A program made the translations under genes and the position numbers. The notes under the pieces were generated by a model. It was given only the letters and a program-made list of their open reading frames with translations, ran no database searches and was not told where the DNA came from. Of a DNA stretch of 64,000 bases, positions 12,222-26,800 are shown one piece after another. Source of the DNA: Macquaria australasica (lineage: Eukaryota > Chordata > Actinopteri > Centrarchiformes > Percichthyidae); contig SEMN01001004.1 of assembly GCA_005408345.1 (NCBI GenBank), forward strand, positions 1 to 64,000, read 5' to 3'. Position 1 is the first letter of the stretch, and every line of letters starts with the position of its first letter.

Positions 12222-15200
12222 ATGGGTTGGAGCGTCCCGGTTCTGCTGTCAATCATCTGTGTTGGAGTCGCAGCGGGAGTACCAGACGGACCGGACGTTC
12301 AAGGTAAGAACAGTTCAGACCCGCTCCAGGACCTGAAACTGACTTTAACGTTTCAGTTCTCCGTGATGATCAATACAGCTGAAACCAGTACAGTCATCAA
12401 TAACTCTGTACTTTCAAAGTGTCATCAGCTAGATTTAGTCAGAACCCCTCAAACAAGTCAAACTGTGTCTTTCAGGTGTTTCTGAAATCTGCCACCTGAT
12501 TATGAATCCAGATCAGACCCTGAGGAGACTGGGTCTGGGGTCTGGGTTATCTGTTGATGACTGAGTCATCAGGGCCGAGGGATTCTGGTTCTGACCATGG
12601 CACAGATTCTGGTGTAACGCTGTAAATCCAGCATCTGTAGATCTGTAGTTCTTCATCAGAAAAGTGTCTTTAAGTTGGTTTCTGTGATAGAAAACTGATA
12701 TTGATCGATTAGATCAGTTAATAAGTTTGCCAGCAGGTGTTTTGATAATTGATTAATGGTTTTCTGGTTCCAGGTGAGGATCTGAGACTGCAGGACAGAA
12801 TAATGATCATTTCACACGTTTCTGCCACTTTATAGACAAAATTATTCATCAATGGAGAAAATAATGGGCAGACTAATCAATAATGTAACCATGGTAACAG
12901 AGATATTGACCAGAGCCAACAGTATCACCTGCAGTAACCATGGTAACAAATGGATGTAAACCTCCTTCTGCTGAGGAGAAACAGATTATAATGTTAGTCT
13001 CTTTACTGACAGGAAGTGAATTGATTGATTATGTCCTCAGTACCTGTGTCTGTTAATCTTCCTCCTCCTCCTCTTCCTCAGTGATTGACGTGTTGAGCCT
13101 TCAGGACTCGAAGCAGAGCGTTGCGGCAGTGGAGAAGCTGTCGGCCGGTCTGAGCGCGCTCAGTGACGTCTACGTGGTGTCGACGTTTCGGCTGCCGGCG
13201 AAGTTGGGCGGAGTCCTGCTGGGTCTCTACAGCAAACAGGACAACAGGAAGTACCTGGAGCTTGCCGTCATGGGGAAGATCAATAAAGGTTGTACATCTA
13301 ACAAGAACCTTCACCGTGCTCTCACTCCCAGATCCAAAGACCCCAGACTCAGTTCTGGTTCCATACCCTGCTGGTGCTGCGTCCCACCACACAGCAGCTC
13401 TTTGCCATGTTCCTGGTAGCTAGCTGAAGTGACCAAATACAAGTCTCTAACCCACTTCATCATCTCCTCCTCCTCCTCCTCCTTCTTCCTCCTCACGTCC
13501 CTCCCTACCTCCTTCCTTCTTCCTTCTTCCTCCTCACGTCCCTCCCTACCTCCTCCTCCTCCTCCTTCCTTCTTCCTCCTCACGTCCCTCCCTACCTCCT
13601 CCTCCTCCTTCCTTCTTCCTCCTCACGTCCCTCCCTACCTCCTCCTTCCTTCTTCCTCCTCACGTCCCTCCCCTCCTCCTTCCTTCTTCCTCCTCACGTC
13701 CCTCCCTACCTCCTCCTCCTCCTTCCTTCTTCCTCCTCATGTCCCTCCCTACCTCCTCCTTCCTTCCTTCTTCCTCCTCACGTCCCTCCCTACCTCCTCC
13801 TCCTCCTTCCTTCTTCCTCCTCACGTCCCTCCCTACCTCCTCCTCCTTCCTTCTTCCTCCTCACGTCCCTCCCTACCTCCTCCTCCTCCTTCCTTCTTCC
13901 TCCTCACGTCCATCTACTCCTCCTCATTTCATTATTTCATCTCCATTCCTCTACTGTCATCCTTCCTTCCTCCCTCCTCCACTCCTCTTCCTTCCTTCCT
14001 CCTCCTTCCTTCTTCCTCCCTCCTCCTCCTTCTTCCTCCTCCTCCTCCTCCTTCTTCCTCCTCCTCCTTCCTCCTCCTTCTCCTTCCTCCTCCTCCTTCT
14101 TCTTCCTCCTCCTCCTTCTCCTTCCTCCTCCTCCTTCCTCCTCCTCCTTCTCCTTCTCCTTCCTCCTCCTCCTTCTTCTTCTTCTTCTTCTTCTTCCTCC
14201 TTCTCCTTCCTCCTCCTCCTTCTTCCTCCTCCTTCTCCTTCTCCCTCCTCCTCCTCCTTCTTCTTCTTCTTCTTCTTCTTCTTCTTCTTCCTCCTCCTCC
14301 TCCTCCTTCTCCTGATTCTCCTTCTTCTTCCTCCTTCTTCCTCCTCCTCCTTCTCCTTCTTCCTCCTCCTCCTCCTCCTTCTTCCTCCTCCTCCTTCCTC
14401 CTCCTCCTTCTCCTTCCTCCTCCTCCTTCTTCCTCCTCCTTCTTCTTCTTCCTCCTCCTTCTCCTTCCTCCTCCTCCTTCCTCCTCCTCCTTCTCCTTCT
14501 CCTTCCTCCTCCTCCTTCTTCTTCTTCTTCTTCTTCCTCCTTCTCCTTCCTCCTCCTCCTTCTTCCTCCTCTTCCTCCTACCTCCTCCTTCCTTCTTCCT
14601 CCTCCGTCCTCCTGCCTCCATCACTCATTCCTTCTATTTCCTCCTCCGTCCTCATCCATCTCCTCCATTCCTTCTTCATCCATCCCTCCTCCTCCTCCTT
14701 CTTCTTCCCTCCTCCCTCCCTCCTTCCTCCCTACCTCCTCCTCCTCCTTCCTTCTTCCTCCTCACACGTCCCTCCCTACCTCCTCCTCCTCCTTCCTTCT
14801 TCCTCCTCACGTCCCTCCCTACCTCCTTCCTTCTTCCTCCTCACGTCCCTCCCTACCTCCTCCTCCTCCTTCCTTCTTCCTCCTCACGTCCCTCCCTACC
14901 TCCTCCTCCTTCCTTCTTCCTCCTCACGTCCCTCCCTACCTCCTCCTCCTCCTTCCTTCTTCCTCCTCACGTCCCTCCCTACCTCCTCCTCCTCCTTCCT
15001 TCCCTCCTCTCCTGTCATCAGTAACAGCAGAACCTGACCTCCTCTCTCTCTCATGGTGTTGCAGCTCTTCACTGAAGCTCTCTGGTGTTTCCAGACCACA
15101 GACTCCAGGTTTTTATAGATGGAAATATTCGAACATGTCTGCTCTGCTCTTCATTTCCCCCAAAACTCAGCGTGACACGTTTGGTGTCTGTGGAAACTTT

Positions 15201-18200
15201 GAGATCTCCACTAAAAAATCCAAATAAAGTTGTGTGGCTTTTGTCGTCACAGCTCCAGTTTAAATTCCAGTTTACTCCAGCTGTGGTGCTCCGCTGGTGG
15301 ATCGTTCGTGAGCTTCCCACAGCAGAGGCGTACCAACACCAACTTCTTTTAGCTTTCAGGCTTTTAAAAGGAACGATATGCCCAGCAGCTTGCAGGTGAG
15401 CGGTGTGAGCCGAGCCCTGACGGCTTCAGCACGCCGCCTTGATGGAAACCCAGTGTCCAGTTTATTAGGAACAGCTCGTTATCACTAAGTCAGCCCAACA
15501 CTTCCTCTGCTAGCTGACTGCAAGGACGAGGTGTCCCTGTGAAGCAGCATCTTATGGCAGATTAACCCTCTATAATCTCTGTACCTCCAGAGAACAGGTG
15601 TTGGGGGGGGGGGCACACTGAACACCTGGTTTTGTTCCTTTTTCAGAGGAAGGGTTGATACCTGCAGGGAGCACGGTGTTGTTCACTGATAGAAGTGATG
15701 ATGGAAACTTCCTCAAGAGTTCCCCTTGGACTTGAAAAATCTGGTTCTGTTGTTGTTTCATAACGTTCTTTGTCCTGATAATGAGACTGAGTTCAGCTCC
15801 TGTTCTGACAGCATGATCACTATCATCTGACTCACAGCTTCATTTGTGTGTTTTGGCTCACTGTGACCTTTGACCCCAGGATGGAAGAATGAGTTCATTA
15901 TTAAACTGTCTGAAGCTGCGTGACGTTTCTCCCCCTGCCTTCATCACGTTCACTGACAAGAACAGTTTTCAAGATCTGGTCACTTTATTCTTTCTGTTGG
16001 GAAGGGATTGATTAGTTTGGATATCAATAGCAGCACTGCAGTATTGATACTTGTTGATTGTCCATCATTTTAGTGGACTGCAGTTTATAACAGCAGAGCT
16101 CAGCGTGCTGCTGCTGGTTTTACTTGTTGTTGTGTTGCAGAGCTGTAACCTAGGCTCCATCCACACCACTACGTTTTCGTTTTAAAATGTATAACTGTTG
16201 CTACGTTTACTCCCAGCGTCCACACGACTCCAGCGTTTTATAACCCCTAAAACGGAGACCTTTTAAAACGCTGCTGACCTCATTTTAGTTTGAAAACTCC
16301 AGATCGTGTTTTAGTGAGGACGGGAGGAAACTGAGCCATTCTAAAACGATGACGCAGACGCCCACGTTCACTTCCTGATTGGGTCTAATCAGCCACGATG
16401 TGTCCTCCCCTGATTTGTCACGCCCCTATCACGTGACCCTTTCCAGCCTTGACTCCCAGCGGTTAATTCAACATGGAGAACAAATCACATCACTTCCTGT
16501 CAGTAACAGGTCTACCTTCACCTGTGAGCTGCCAGCAGTCCAGTGCTGCTTCAGGCTCATTTCTCCATTTTCTCAAGAGTGCATGAAACTGTCTCACTGT
16601 TCTCCTCCTGGCTGACCGGGGACGGTCTGCTTTATTTAGCAAGAAATCAGATCCGGTGAAACTAACTTCTTCTTTTTCTTCTTCTTCAGTCCTGGTTCGG
16701 TATGTCCGAGCTGACGGGAAGCTCCACACCGTGAACCTGCAGAACGCTAACCTGGCTGACGGCCGGAGTCATTCCATCATCCTGAGACTCGGCGGGCTTC
16801 ACCGTGACAACATGCACATGGAGCTCTACGTCAACTGCCGTTTGGTCGACTCCAGCCAGGGCCTGCCGCCATTGGTCCCTCTGCCCAGAGAGGCGGAGAT
16901 GGTGGAGATCAGACATGGACAGAAGGCCTACACCCGACTGCAGGTGAGACAGAGAGAGACTGTGGGATCTGGATTCACGCGTTACCATACTGAGACAGAC
17001 TTCACCAAACCCCTGTATGAATATTAACGCTTCCGTGTCAGGGTGCAGTGGAGTCCCTCAGACTGGCTCTAGGGGGCAGCGTTGCTAAAGCCGGAGCTCT
17101 GACCGACTGTCCGTTCCAGGGAGACTCATCATCCTACAACTCAGGTAAGCTCACCTCACCAGTCCTTTAATTCTTTAACAGCTCTATAAGCCAGGTAGCT
17201 GAGTGCTGATGGGAGCGGGTCTGATATGGTCTGACGTGGTCTGATGTGGGTGGAGTCAGGGTCAGGGTCTGGTTGTGTGTGACAGAGATGAGCGTTGGGG
17301 GTCAGGATGATCATAGTTGTAGTTTGTATGAAATGGATCAGTCCATCGAGTTCTCCTGCTGCTTCATGTTCCATCACTTTAAATCAATGTAATCAATAAC
17401 CTGATGTGTACTATGGACGGTACGTGAGGACGGTTGTTTGATTTTTCAGTGAGTGGGGAGGTCAACTCCATCCTGGGTGAGTCTCCAGCTGACAAACTAT
17501 CACTTTTCTTTTCAGATAATCAATAACCACAGCTGATCAGCTGATCCCCTGTACTGACATCCTGTTGCTTTGATGGTTTCCTGTCAGGTGATCACACAAA
17601 GGCTCTGATTGGTCAACTCATCATCTTCAACCAGATCCTGGGAGAGCTGCGACAGGACATCAGAGAACAGGTGAGACAGACAACAGGTGAGACAGACAGA
17701 CAGGACATCAGAGAACAGGTGAGACAAACAACAGGTGAGACAGACAGACAGGACATCAGAGAACAGGTGAGACAGACAGAACATCAGAGAACAGGTGAGA
17801 CAGACAGAACATCAGAGAACAGATGAGATAGACAGGACATCAGAGAGCAGGTGAGACAGACAACAGGTTAGACAGACAGACAGACAGAACAGCAGAGAGC
17901 AGGTGAGACAGACAGGACATCAGAGAACAGGTGAGACAGACAGAACATCAGAGAACAGATGAGATAGACAACAGGTTAGACAGACAGACAGACAGAGGCA
18001 GTAAAGTGAATGCAGCTGAAGCATTTATTGATCGTCTCCTGTCCTCGGCAGGTCAAAGAGATGTCTCTGATCAGAAACACCATCCTGGAGTGTCAGGTTT
18101 GTGGTGAGTCAGCAGCTCAGCGTTTCTTCTCTCAATGAACCAGCTGTATATTTGAGGACCTGATGAAGCCATCCTGCCTGTCTGTCTCTCTGCAGGTTTC

Positions 18201-20743
18201 CACGAGCCGCGCTCTCGCTGCTCTCCTAACCCCTGCTTTAAGGGCGTGTCCTGTGTGGAGAGTCTACACTATCCTGGATACACTTGTGGACCCTGCCCAC
18301 CTGGAACTAGCGGCAACGGGACGCACTGTCACGACATCGATGAGGTGGCAACAACACAACACTACAACAACACTACAACAACACAATACAACAACACAAT
18401 ACAACAACAACACTACAACAACACAATACAACAACAACACAATACAACAACATTACAACAACACAATACAACAACACAACAACAACACTACAACAACACT
18501 ACAACAACACAATACAACAACACAACAACACTACAACACAATACAACAACAACACTACAACAACACAACAACAACAACAACACTATAACACAATACAACA
18601 ACAACACAATACAACAACATTACAACAACACAATACAACAACAACAACACTACAACAACACAATACAACACTACAACAACACAAAAAACACTACAACAAC
18701 ACAATACAACAACATTACAACAACTACAACAACACAAAAAACAACAACACAAAATACAACAACACTACAACAACTTAATAACAACAACACTACAACAACA
18801 CAATTCAACACAACACAAAATACAACAACACTACAACAACTTAACAACAACACAAAATACAACACTACAACAACACAAAAACAATAACAACACGAAAAAA
18901 CAACACACAACAACAACTCTACAACAACACAAATGCTGGAATTGATGTTAACCCCGTCTCAGTGTGAGCTGCAGCCTTGTTTCTCACCTGAAGCCTGTGT
19001 GAACACTGTGGGGGGGTTCACCTGTCAGCCCTGCCCTCCTGGCCTGTGGGGGGCGCCGCTGGCTGGAACTGGACTGGACTACGCCAAGACGCACAGACAG
19101 GTCAGACACATAAACACACATTTTATTTGTCTTTATACGGTTCACGTACTGCACCATGTTAGTATGGCTAAATATGTTAGTTTGTATACTAACTGTAATA
19201 CTGTAATATTTATGCTATAAAGATATATATAATATAGAATATGTCATGTACAATTAATATGTACAACAGCTTGTGTTGTAAAAATGTTGGCACGTGTCTC
19301 GCCTTCTCTTTATTATATTATTATATTTCTACATCACACAGTAAGAGAAGCACATTGTGAAGAATGTCTGGGTTCATGTGACACCTGGAGGAGCTGAACA
19401 GTTTTATATAAATGAGGAAACACTGAGACCCACAGTTCAGTCCAAAGCTTTATTAGCATAACTGACGGTGTTGTCATGTTGCCAAATTTACTCATTTGTG
19501 CACTTTTAAAGGGAAACCTGGGACCTATTTTTACATATTTTGGGCTCAAAATGACTAATAGATACAAACTGTTTTGGAATTGGTCCAGTAGATCTCCTCC
19601 ACCGGCAGCCGCAAACAGGCCGCAACATAATCCTGGTGGGCAACTGCACCGTCATAGTGCGCTGTGTTTCACCCACAAGATATGGAGGGTTTTTCTTATT
19701 AACCATGTTTTCAAAGTCTCTCTGTCTGTCTCTCTCTCTCTGTCTGTCTGTCTGTCTGTCTCTCTCTGCCTGTCTGTCTCTCAGGACTGTGCAGATATTG
19801 ATGAGTGCTTGGACCTCCCAGATGCCTGTGTACTGAACTCTGTGTGCATCAACACTGTGGTGAGTAAAGTTCTCTCTGGCTGTCGTACAGACAGGAGAGT
19901 GAAGAAGAAGCCTGTATAGAAACATGAGAGAGTGATGTGTGTCAGCTGACCCTCAGAGAGGCGGCGCCCTCTAGTGGCCCCCCCGCTGTAACACTGCAGT
20001 TATTAATGACACAGAAGGTGAAGACACGCTCTGTCCTCTCTCAGGGTTCATATAAGTGTGGAGGCTGTAAACCTGGTTTCCTTGGTAACCAGACGTCAGG
20101 TTGCTTCCCCAGGAAGTCGTGTGCTGCGTTGACCTTTAACCCCTGTGACTCCAACGCCCACTGCATCATGGAGAGGAACGGAGAGGTGGCCTGCATGGTG
20201 AGAGGAGGAGGACGCTGTCAGTCTGTCAGTCATCTGAACGTTCACTTCATACAAGCTTCTACAGCTGAACACTAATGCTCACCACTGTGTGTGTGTGTGC
20301 AGTGTAATGTGGGCTGGGCTGGTAATGGTAACACATGTGGAGTGGACACAGACATAGACGGGTATCCTGACCGCTCTCTGCCCTGTATGGACAACAACAA
20401 ACACTGCAAACAGGTCAGACTTCATCATCTTCATCATCATCATCATCATAACAGCAGTGTTGAATCACAGCTTATATATACAGCACAGCCTGAAATAAAA
20501 ACATGTTACTTTTAAATGAATTTCTGGAGCCTTCATCTCCTTACACTATGACCCGTCACATGACGTCACCTGCTTCTGTATTAGTCGCTGATTGGCTGTG
20601 AGTGTGTGACCGTCTGTCTCTGTCCACCAGGACAACTGTGTGTTTACACCAAACTCTGGTCAGGAGGATGCCGACAACGACGGGATCGGAGATCAGTGTG
20701 ATGAGGACGCCGACGGAGACGGCATTAAAAATGTGGAGGTTAG

Positions 20744-20818
<75 letters not shown>

Positions 20819-23800
20819 CCTCACGTGTCCTCTGTCCTCCAGGATAACTGCCGTTTGGTCCCTAACAAAGACCAGCAGAACTCAGACAGCGACTCGTTCG
20901 GAGATGCCTGCGATAACTGTCCCAACGTCCCCAACAGCGACCAGAGAGACACCGACAGCAACGGGCAGGGAGACGCCTGCGACCAGGACATCGACGGGGA
21001 TGGTTAGACACAGCCAGCCTGTCTTCAGCTTCATGTCTCAATCAATCGTCTATACTTTATGTAACTGGTAGATTTAATGACTGTGTGTGTGTGTTCAGGG
21101 ATTCCCAACGTTCTGGATAACTGTCCAAAGGTACCGAACCCGATGCAGACAGACAGAGACAGAGACGGAGTGGGAGACGCCTGTGACAGCTGTCCTGAAC
21201 TCAGCAACCCCATGCAGGTACAGACAGACAGATAGACAGTCAGAGAGACAGACAGAAAGACAGACATTCAGGCATTCAGGGTTGCAGCGGCGTCGGACAC
21301 TTTAACAAAGTCAGCAGGATCAGTAATATAATGCGTCACAATGAGTCTCTCTGTTTCAGACGGACGTCGACAACGACCTGGTGGGAGACGTTTGTGACAC
21401 CAACCTGGACACGTATGTCTGACACACACACACACACACATCTCTGCGGATATAGTGCAGTCAAATCAGTGTCATGTCCTAACCATCTAGTTTTGCTGAT
21501 TTAGTTGAAACAGTGAAACAGCAGCAGATGGTTTGTTTATTCTGTCGTTTTAATCTGTACGGATGAAACAGCAAAACTCTACGCTAAATAATTCAGTACA
21601 GACAAAAACTAAGGTTCAGTAAAACCCTGAAGCTCGACAGAGTAAACAGAGAGTTGAGAGTGTGAACTCTGCTTACGGCAGACTGACTGGTCCTCCTGTC
21701 TTCTTCCTGCAGGGACGGAGACGGTCACCAGGACAGCAGAGACAACTGTCCAGACATCCCCAACAGCTCCCAGCTGGACTCCGATAACGACGGCCTCGGA
21801 GACGACTGTGACCACGACGACGACAACGACGGCGTCCTTGATGACTACGACAACTGCAGACTCATCGTCAACCCCAACCAGAAAGACTCCGACGGTAACG
21901 ACCAGTTCAGACCTGTCAGCAGAGGACAGACGTCACCAGACTGTCCGTCTCTGTTGCTCTATATGTAAACACAAGCCAGAGACAGAACAGCAGAGTTATC
22001 CTGTGTAACTATACATACAGAAACATGTTATTTCTCTCTGTGGTGCCACACCTCTGAGCAGTGCATTCTATATTTTTGTGGGTAAACTTTTTCTTGCATC
22101 ATCTCTGTGGCTCAATCAAAGTCCAATGATGTGTTTATCTCTGGACCTGGCTTCTTCCTGGAAGACCATAAAGGTGGTCTCTGCCAGGCTGGCTGTCAGT
22201 GTCACTCTGATGGTACTGCTCAGCACTGCTGTAGACCCTGTTCTCTTCTGTTCTGTGGGGATCAATAGAACCAGATCATCAGCAAACAGCAGGACTTCAT
22301 GTCAGAGCACAGACTGTTTATAAAGACAGGCTGTATATAAAGACAGACCGTATATAAAGACAGACTGTTTATAAAGACAGACTGTATATAAAGACAGACT
22401 GTTTATAAAGACAGACCGTATATAAAGACAGACTGTTTATAAAGACAGACTGTTTATAAAGACAGACTGTTTATAAAGACAGACTGTTTATAAAGACAGG
22501 CTGTTTATAAAGACAGACTGTATATAAAGACAGGCTGTATATAAAGACCGACTGTTTATAAAGACAGGCTGTATATAAAGACAGACAGACTGTTTATAAA
22601 GACAGACTGTTTATAAAGACAGACCGTATATAAAGACAGACTGTTTATAAAGACAGACTGTTTATAAAGACAGACCGTTTATAAAGACAGACTGTTTATA
22701 AAGACAGGCTGTTTATAAAGACAGACTGTATATAAAGACAGACTGTTTATAAAGACAGGCTGTTTATAAAGACAGGCTGTTTATAAAGACAGACTGTATA
22801 TAAAGACAGACCGTTTATAAAGACAGACTGTTTATAAAGACAGGCTGTTTATAAAGACAGACTGTATATAAAGACAGACTGTTTATAAAGACTGTTTATA
22901 AAGACAGGCTGTTTATAAAGACAGACTGTATATAAAGACAGACTGTATATAAAGACCGACTGTTTATAAAGACAGGCTGTATATAAAGACAGACAGACTG
23001 TTTATAAAGACAGACTGTTTATAAAGACAGACCGTTTATAAAGACAGGCTGTTTATAAAGACAGACTGTATATAAAGACAGACAGACCGTTTATAAAGAC
23101 AGACTGTTTATAAAGACAGGCTGTTTATAAAGACAGGCTGTATATAAAGACCGACTGTTTATAAAGACAGGCTGTATATAAAGACAGACAGACTGTTTAT
23201 AAAGACAGACTGTTTATAAAGACAGACCGTTTATAAAGACAGGCTGTTTATAAAGATGGCCGACGTGTCTCCTCTTCCTCCACTGTACAAAATGAATCCA
23301 AAATGTCTTGGATACGGGAGTCTGCGCAGTAGTGATCGAGGTCCCGCCCATACACCCGCCTGAACCAATCACAGCACACTCACAGCTGTCAATCATGACG
23401 TCTCCCCCCCTTTTTATAGCATCAAATAACTAATTAAAACCAAACTGATCAGAAAAACGAACACTTGAACAAACATCAGCGTGAGAAGATTTTTCAGTTT
23501 GTCCCATCCACTAACATGGAGGGGGCGGGGCTTATGACCTGTACTGCAGCCAGCCACCAGGGGGCGATCCAGAGGTTCTGGCTTCACTTCTGGGGAGCGG
23601 TCATGTCGGCCATCGTTGTTTACAGTCTGTGGTTCCTGCAGAGACCTGGAGCCAAAGACTGCTGCTCATTAATGTCAATATTCAATAGTGTTGGACTCAA
23701 ACGCTGTCTGTCTCTCTATCTGTCTCTCTTTCTGTCTCTCTGCCTGTCTGTCTCTCTCTGTCTCTCTGCCTGTCAGTCTCTCTGTCTGTCTGTCTCTCTC

Positions 23801-23852
23801 TCTCTGCCTGTCTGTCTCTCTCTCTGCCTGTCTGTCTCTCTCTCTCTGCCTG

Positions 23853-23889
<37 letters not shown>

Positions 23890-26800
23890 GCCTGTCTGTC
23901 TCTCTCTCTGCCTGTCTGTCTCTCCAGTGAACGGTGTTGGAGACGTCTGTGAGAATGACTTTGATAATGACGCAGTGATGGATTTGATTGACGTGTGTCC
24001 GGAGAGTGCTGAGGTCACTCTGACAGACTTCAGAGCCTATCAGACGGTCATCCTGGACCCAGAGGGCGACGCCCAGATCGACCCCAACTGGGTGGTTCTG
24101 AACCAGGTGACCCTCTAACGTTCAGATCAGCACACTGTAAAAAAATACATTCAAAATGTTACTTAAGTATTAAAGTATCAGTGAGAGTACTCGTTAGGCA
24201 GCAGATATCATCATCATATCATATATTAATTAACTACCATACTTTATATACGTTATAGAATATATAGAATATATCATTATATGTAGGACAGAGATGGTGC
24301 ACGGAGAACAGGCTGAGGAGTTTTGACCTCTTGGGTCTCTCTGTGTGAACAGGTCCAGGAGAAACCTCCTCAGGTCTGGATCCGGGGAGCAACACCTGAG
24401 TGTTGCTCTAAGTTTGTTGACTCATACTAATCTCTCTTCTAACAGTGGTGTCTTCTCTTCAGGGTATGGAGATAGTTCAGACAATGAACAGTGATCCTGG
24501 TTTGGCTGTGGGTATGTGTTTTTATTTGAATCTTTATTGGATCCAGGACCCGTCGAGCTGTGCTCCAGGTCTGAGTGTATACCCTCTCCTCCTCTGTGTG
24601 TCTGCAGGCTACACGGCGTTTAACGGCGTCGACTTCGAGGGAACATTTCACGTCAACACGGTGACCGACGACGACTACGCCGGCTTCCTCTTCGGTTACC
24701 AGGACTCATCAAGTTTCTACGTGGTGATGTGGAAACAGACGGAGCAGACGTACTGGCAGTCCCTCCCCTTCAGAGCCATGGCCCAGCCGGCGCTGCAGCT
24801 CAAGGTATCTACTCTGCTTCTTTTTAAGTGTTTTCAGTTTTCAGTTTATCAGTCAGGCGGTCGCAGGTTTGATTCCCAAAATGTTCCCTGTGTTCTCCTG
24901 AGAACCATCCAGTGATTGAATGAATAAATTGATCCTCTGTGTCCGTCCTGCAGGCAGTGAAGTCTCAGACCGGACCAGGAGAGTTTCTGAGGAACGCTCT
25001 GTGGCACACTGGGGACACACCTGGAGAGGTGAAGCTGCTCTGGAAGGATCCACGAAACATCGGCTGGAAGGACAAAACCTCGTACCGCTGGCAGCTCAGC
25101 CACCGGCCGCAGGTGGGATACATCAGGTAAGACCGAAACCAGACCTGAAGCTGCGTTAGACCAAAACCAGACCTGCAGGTGGGTTAGACCGAAACCAGAC
25201 CTGAAGCTGAGTTAGACCCTAAACCAGACCTGAAACTAGGTTAGACCCTAAACCAGACCTGAAGCTGAGTTAGACCCTAAACCAGACCTGCAGGTGGGAT
25301 GGATCTTAACTAGACCTGAAGCTGAGACCTTAAAGTAGGGGTATAAGTAGTACTGATACTGCAGTATAGCAGTATCCTCTAGAACTGATACTGCAGTACT
25401 CTGTCAGTCTGCAGCTGTGTCTCTTTCTCTCGTCTCTTTCTCTCTTTACTTTTTACTGCATTCTTTCCCCTCTGAAACTTCTTTGTGGCTCCGGGGCCCC
25501 CCGGTACTCTATTGTACCCGTCTCCATGACGACCAAAGCCCTGGCAAGAATCCGCCTCGGCAACCGTTGATATGCAGATCAGTCGGAGAGGAGAACTGGA
25601 AAAGTTTTCACATAAACCACACAGTACATCTACAGCGTGAGGACAATAACAGACACTGACAGACACTAACAGACACTCACAGACACTCACAGACACTAAC
25701 AGACACTGACAGACACTAACAGACACTCACAGACACTCACAGACACTAACAGACACTGACAGACACTAACAGACACTGACAGACACTCACAGACACTAAC
25801 AGACACTGACAGACACTAACAGACACTGACAGACACTAACAGACACTGACAGACACTAACAGACACTAACAGACACTGACAGACAATAACAGACACTGAC
25901 AGACACTAACAGACACTCACAGACACTCACAGACACTAACAGACACTGACAGACACTAACAGACACTGACAGACACTAACAGACACTAACAGACACTGAC
26001 AGACACTAACAGACACTGACAGACTCTCACAGACACTGACAGACACTCACAGACATTAACAGACACTCACAGACACAGACAGACACTCACAGACACTGAC
26101 AGACACTAACAGACAATAACAGACACTCACAGACATTAACAGACACACACAGACAATAACAGACACTCACAGACATTAACAGACACACACATACACAGAC
26201 AGACTCTCACAGACACTCACAGACACTAACAGCACTCACAGACATTAACAGATACTCACAGACATTAACAGACACTAACAGACAATAACAGACACTCACA
26301 GACATTAACAGACACACACATACACAGACAGACTCTCACAGACACTCACAGACACTAACAGACACTCACAGACATTAACAGACACTCACAGACACTCACA
26401 GACACAGACAGACTCTCACAGACAGACACTCACAGACAGACACTCACAGACATTAACAGACACTCACAGACATTGACAGACACTAACAGACACTCACAGA
26501 CATTGACAGGCATTGACAGACACTCACAGACATTGACAGGCATTGACAGACACTAACAGATACTCAGACACTCACAGACACAGACAGACTCTCACAGACA
26601 GACACTCACAGACAGACACTCACAGACACTAACAGACACTCACAGACACTCACAGACATTAACAGACACACACAGACATTGACAGGCATTGACAGACACT
26701 AACAGACACTCACAGACACTCACAGACACAGACAGACTCTCACAGACAGACACTCACAGACACTCACAGACACTCACAGACACTCACAGACACAGACAGA

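Noticed and set aside
13429..15037. Very long Ser/Leu/Pro and Arg/Glu/Gly-rich open frames on both strands
   Set aside because: They result from the CCT/CTT composition of a repeat tract inside thbs3 intron 2; no start context or splice signals support a protein.
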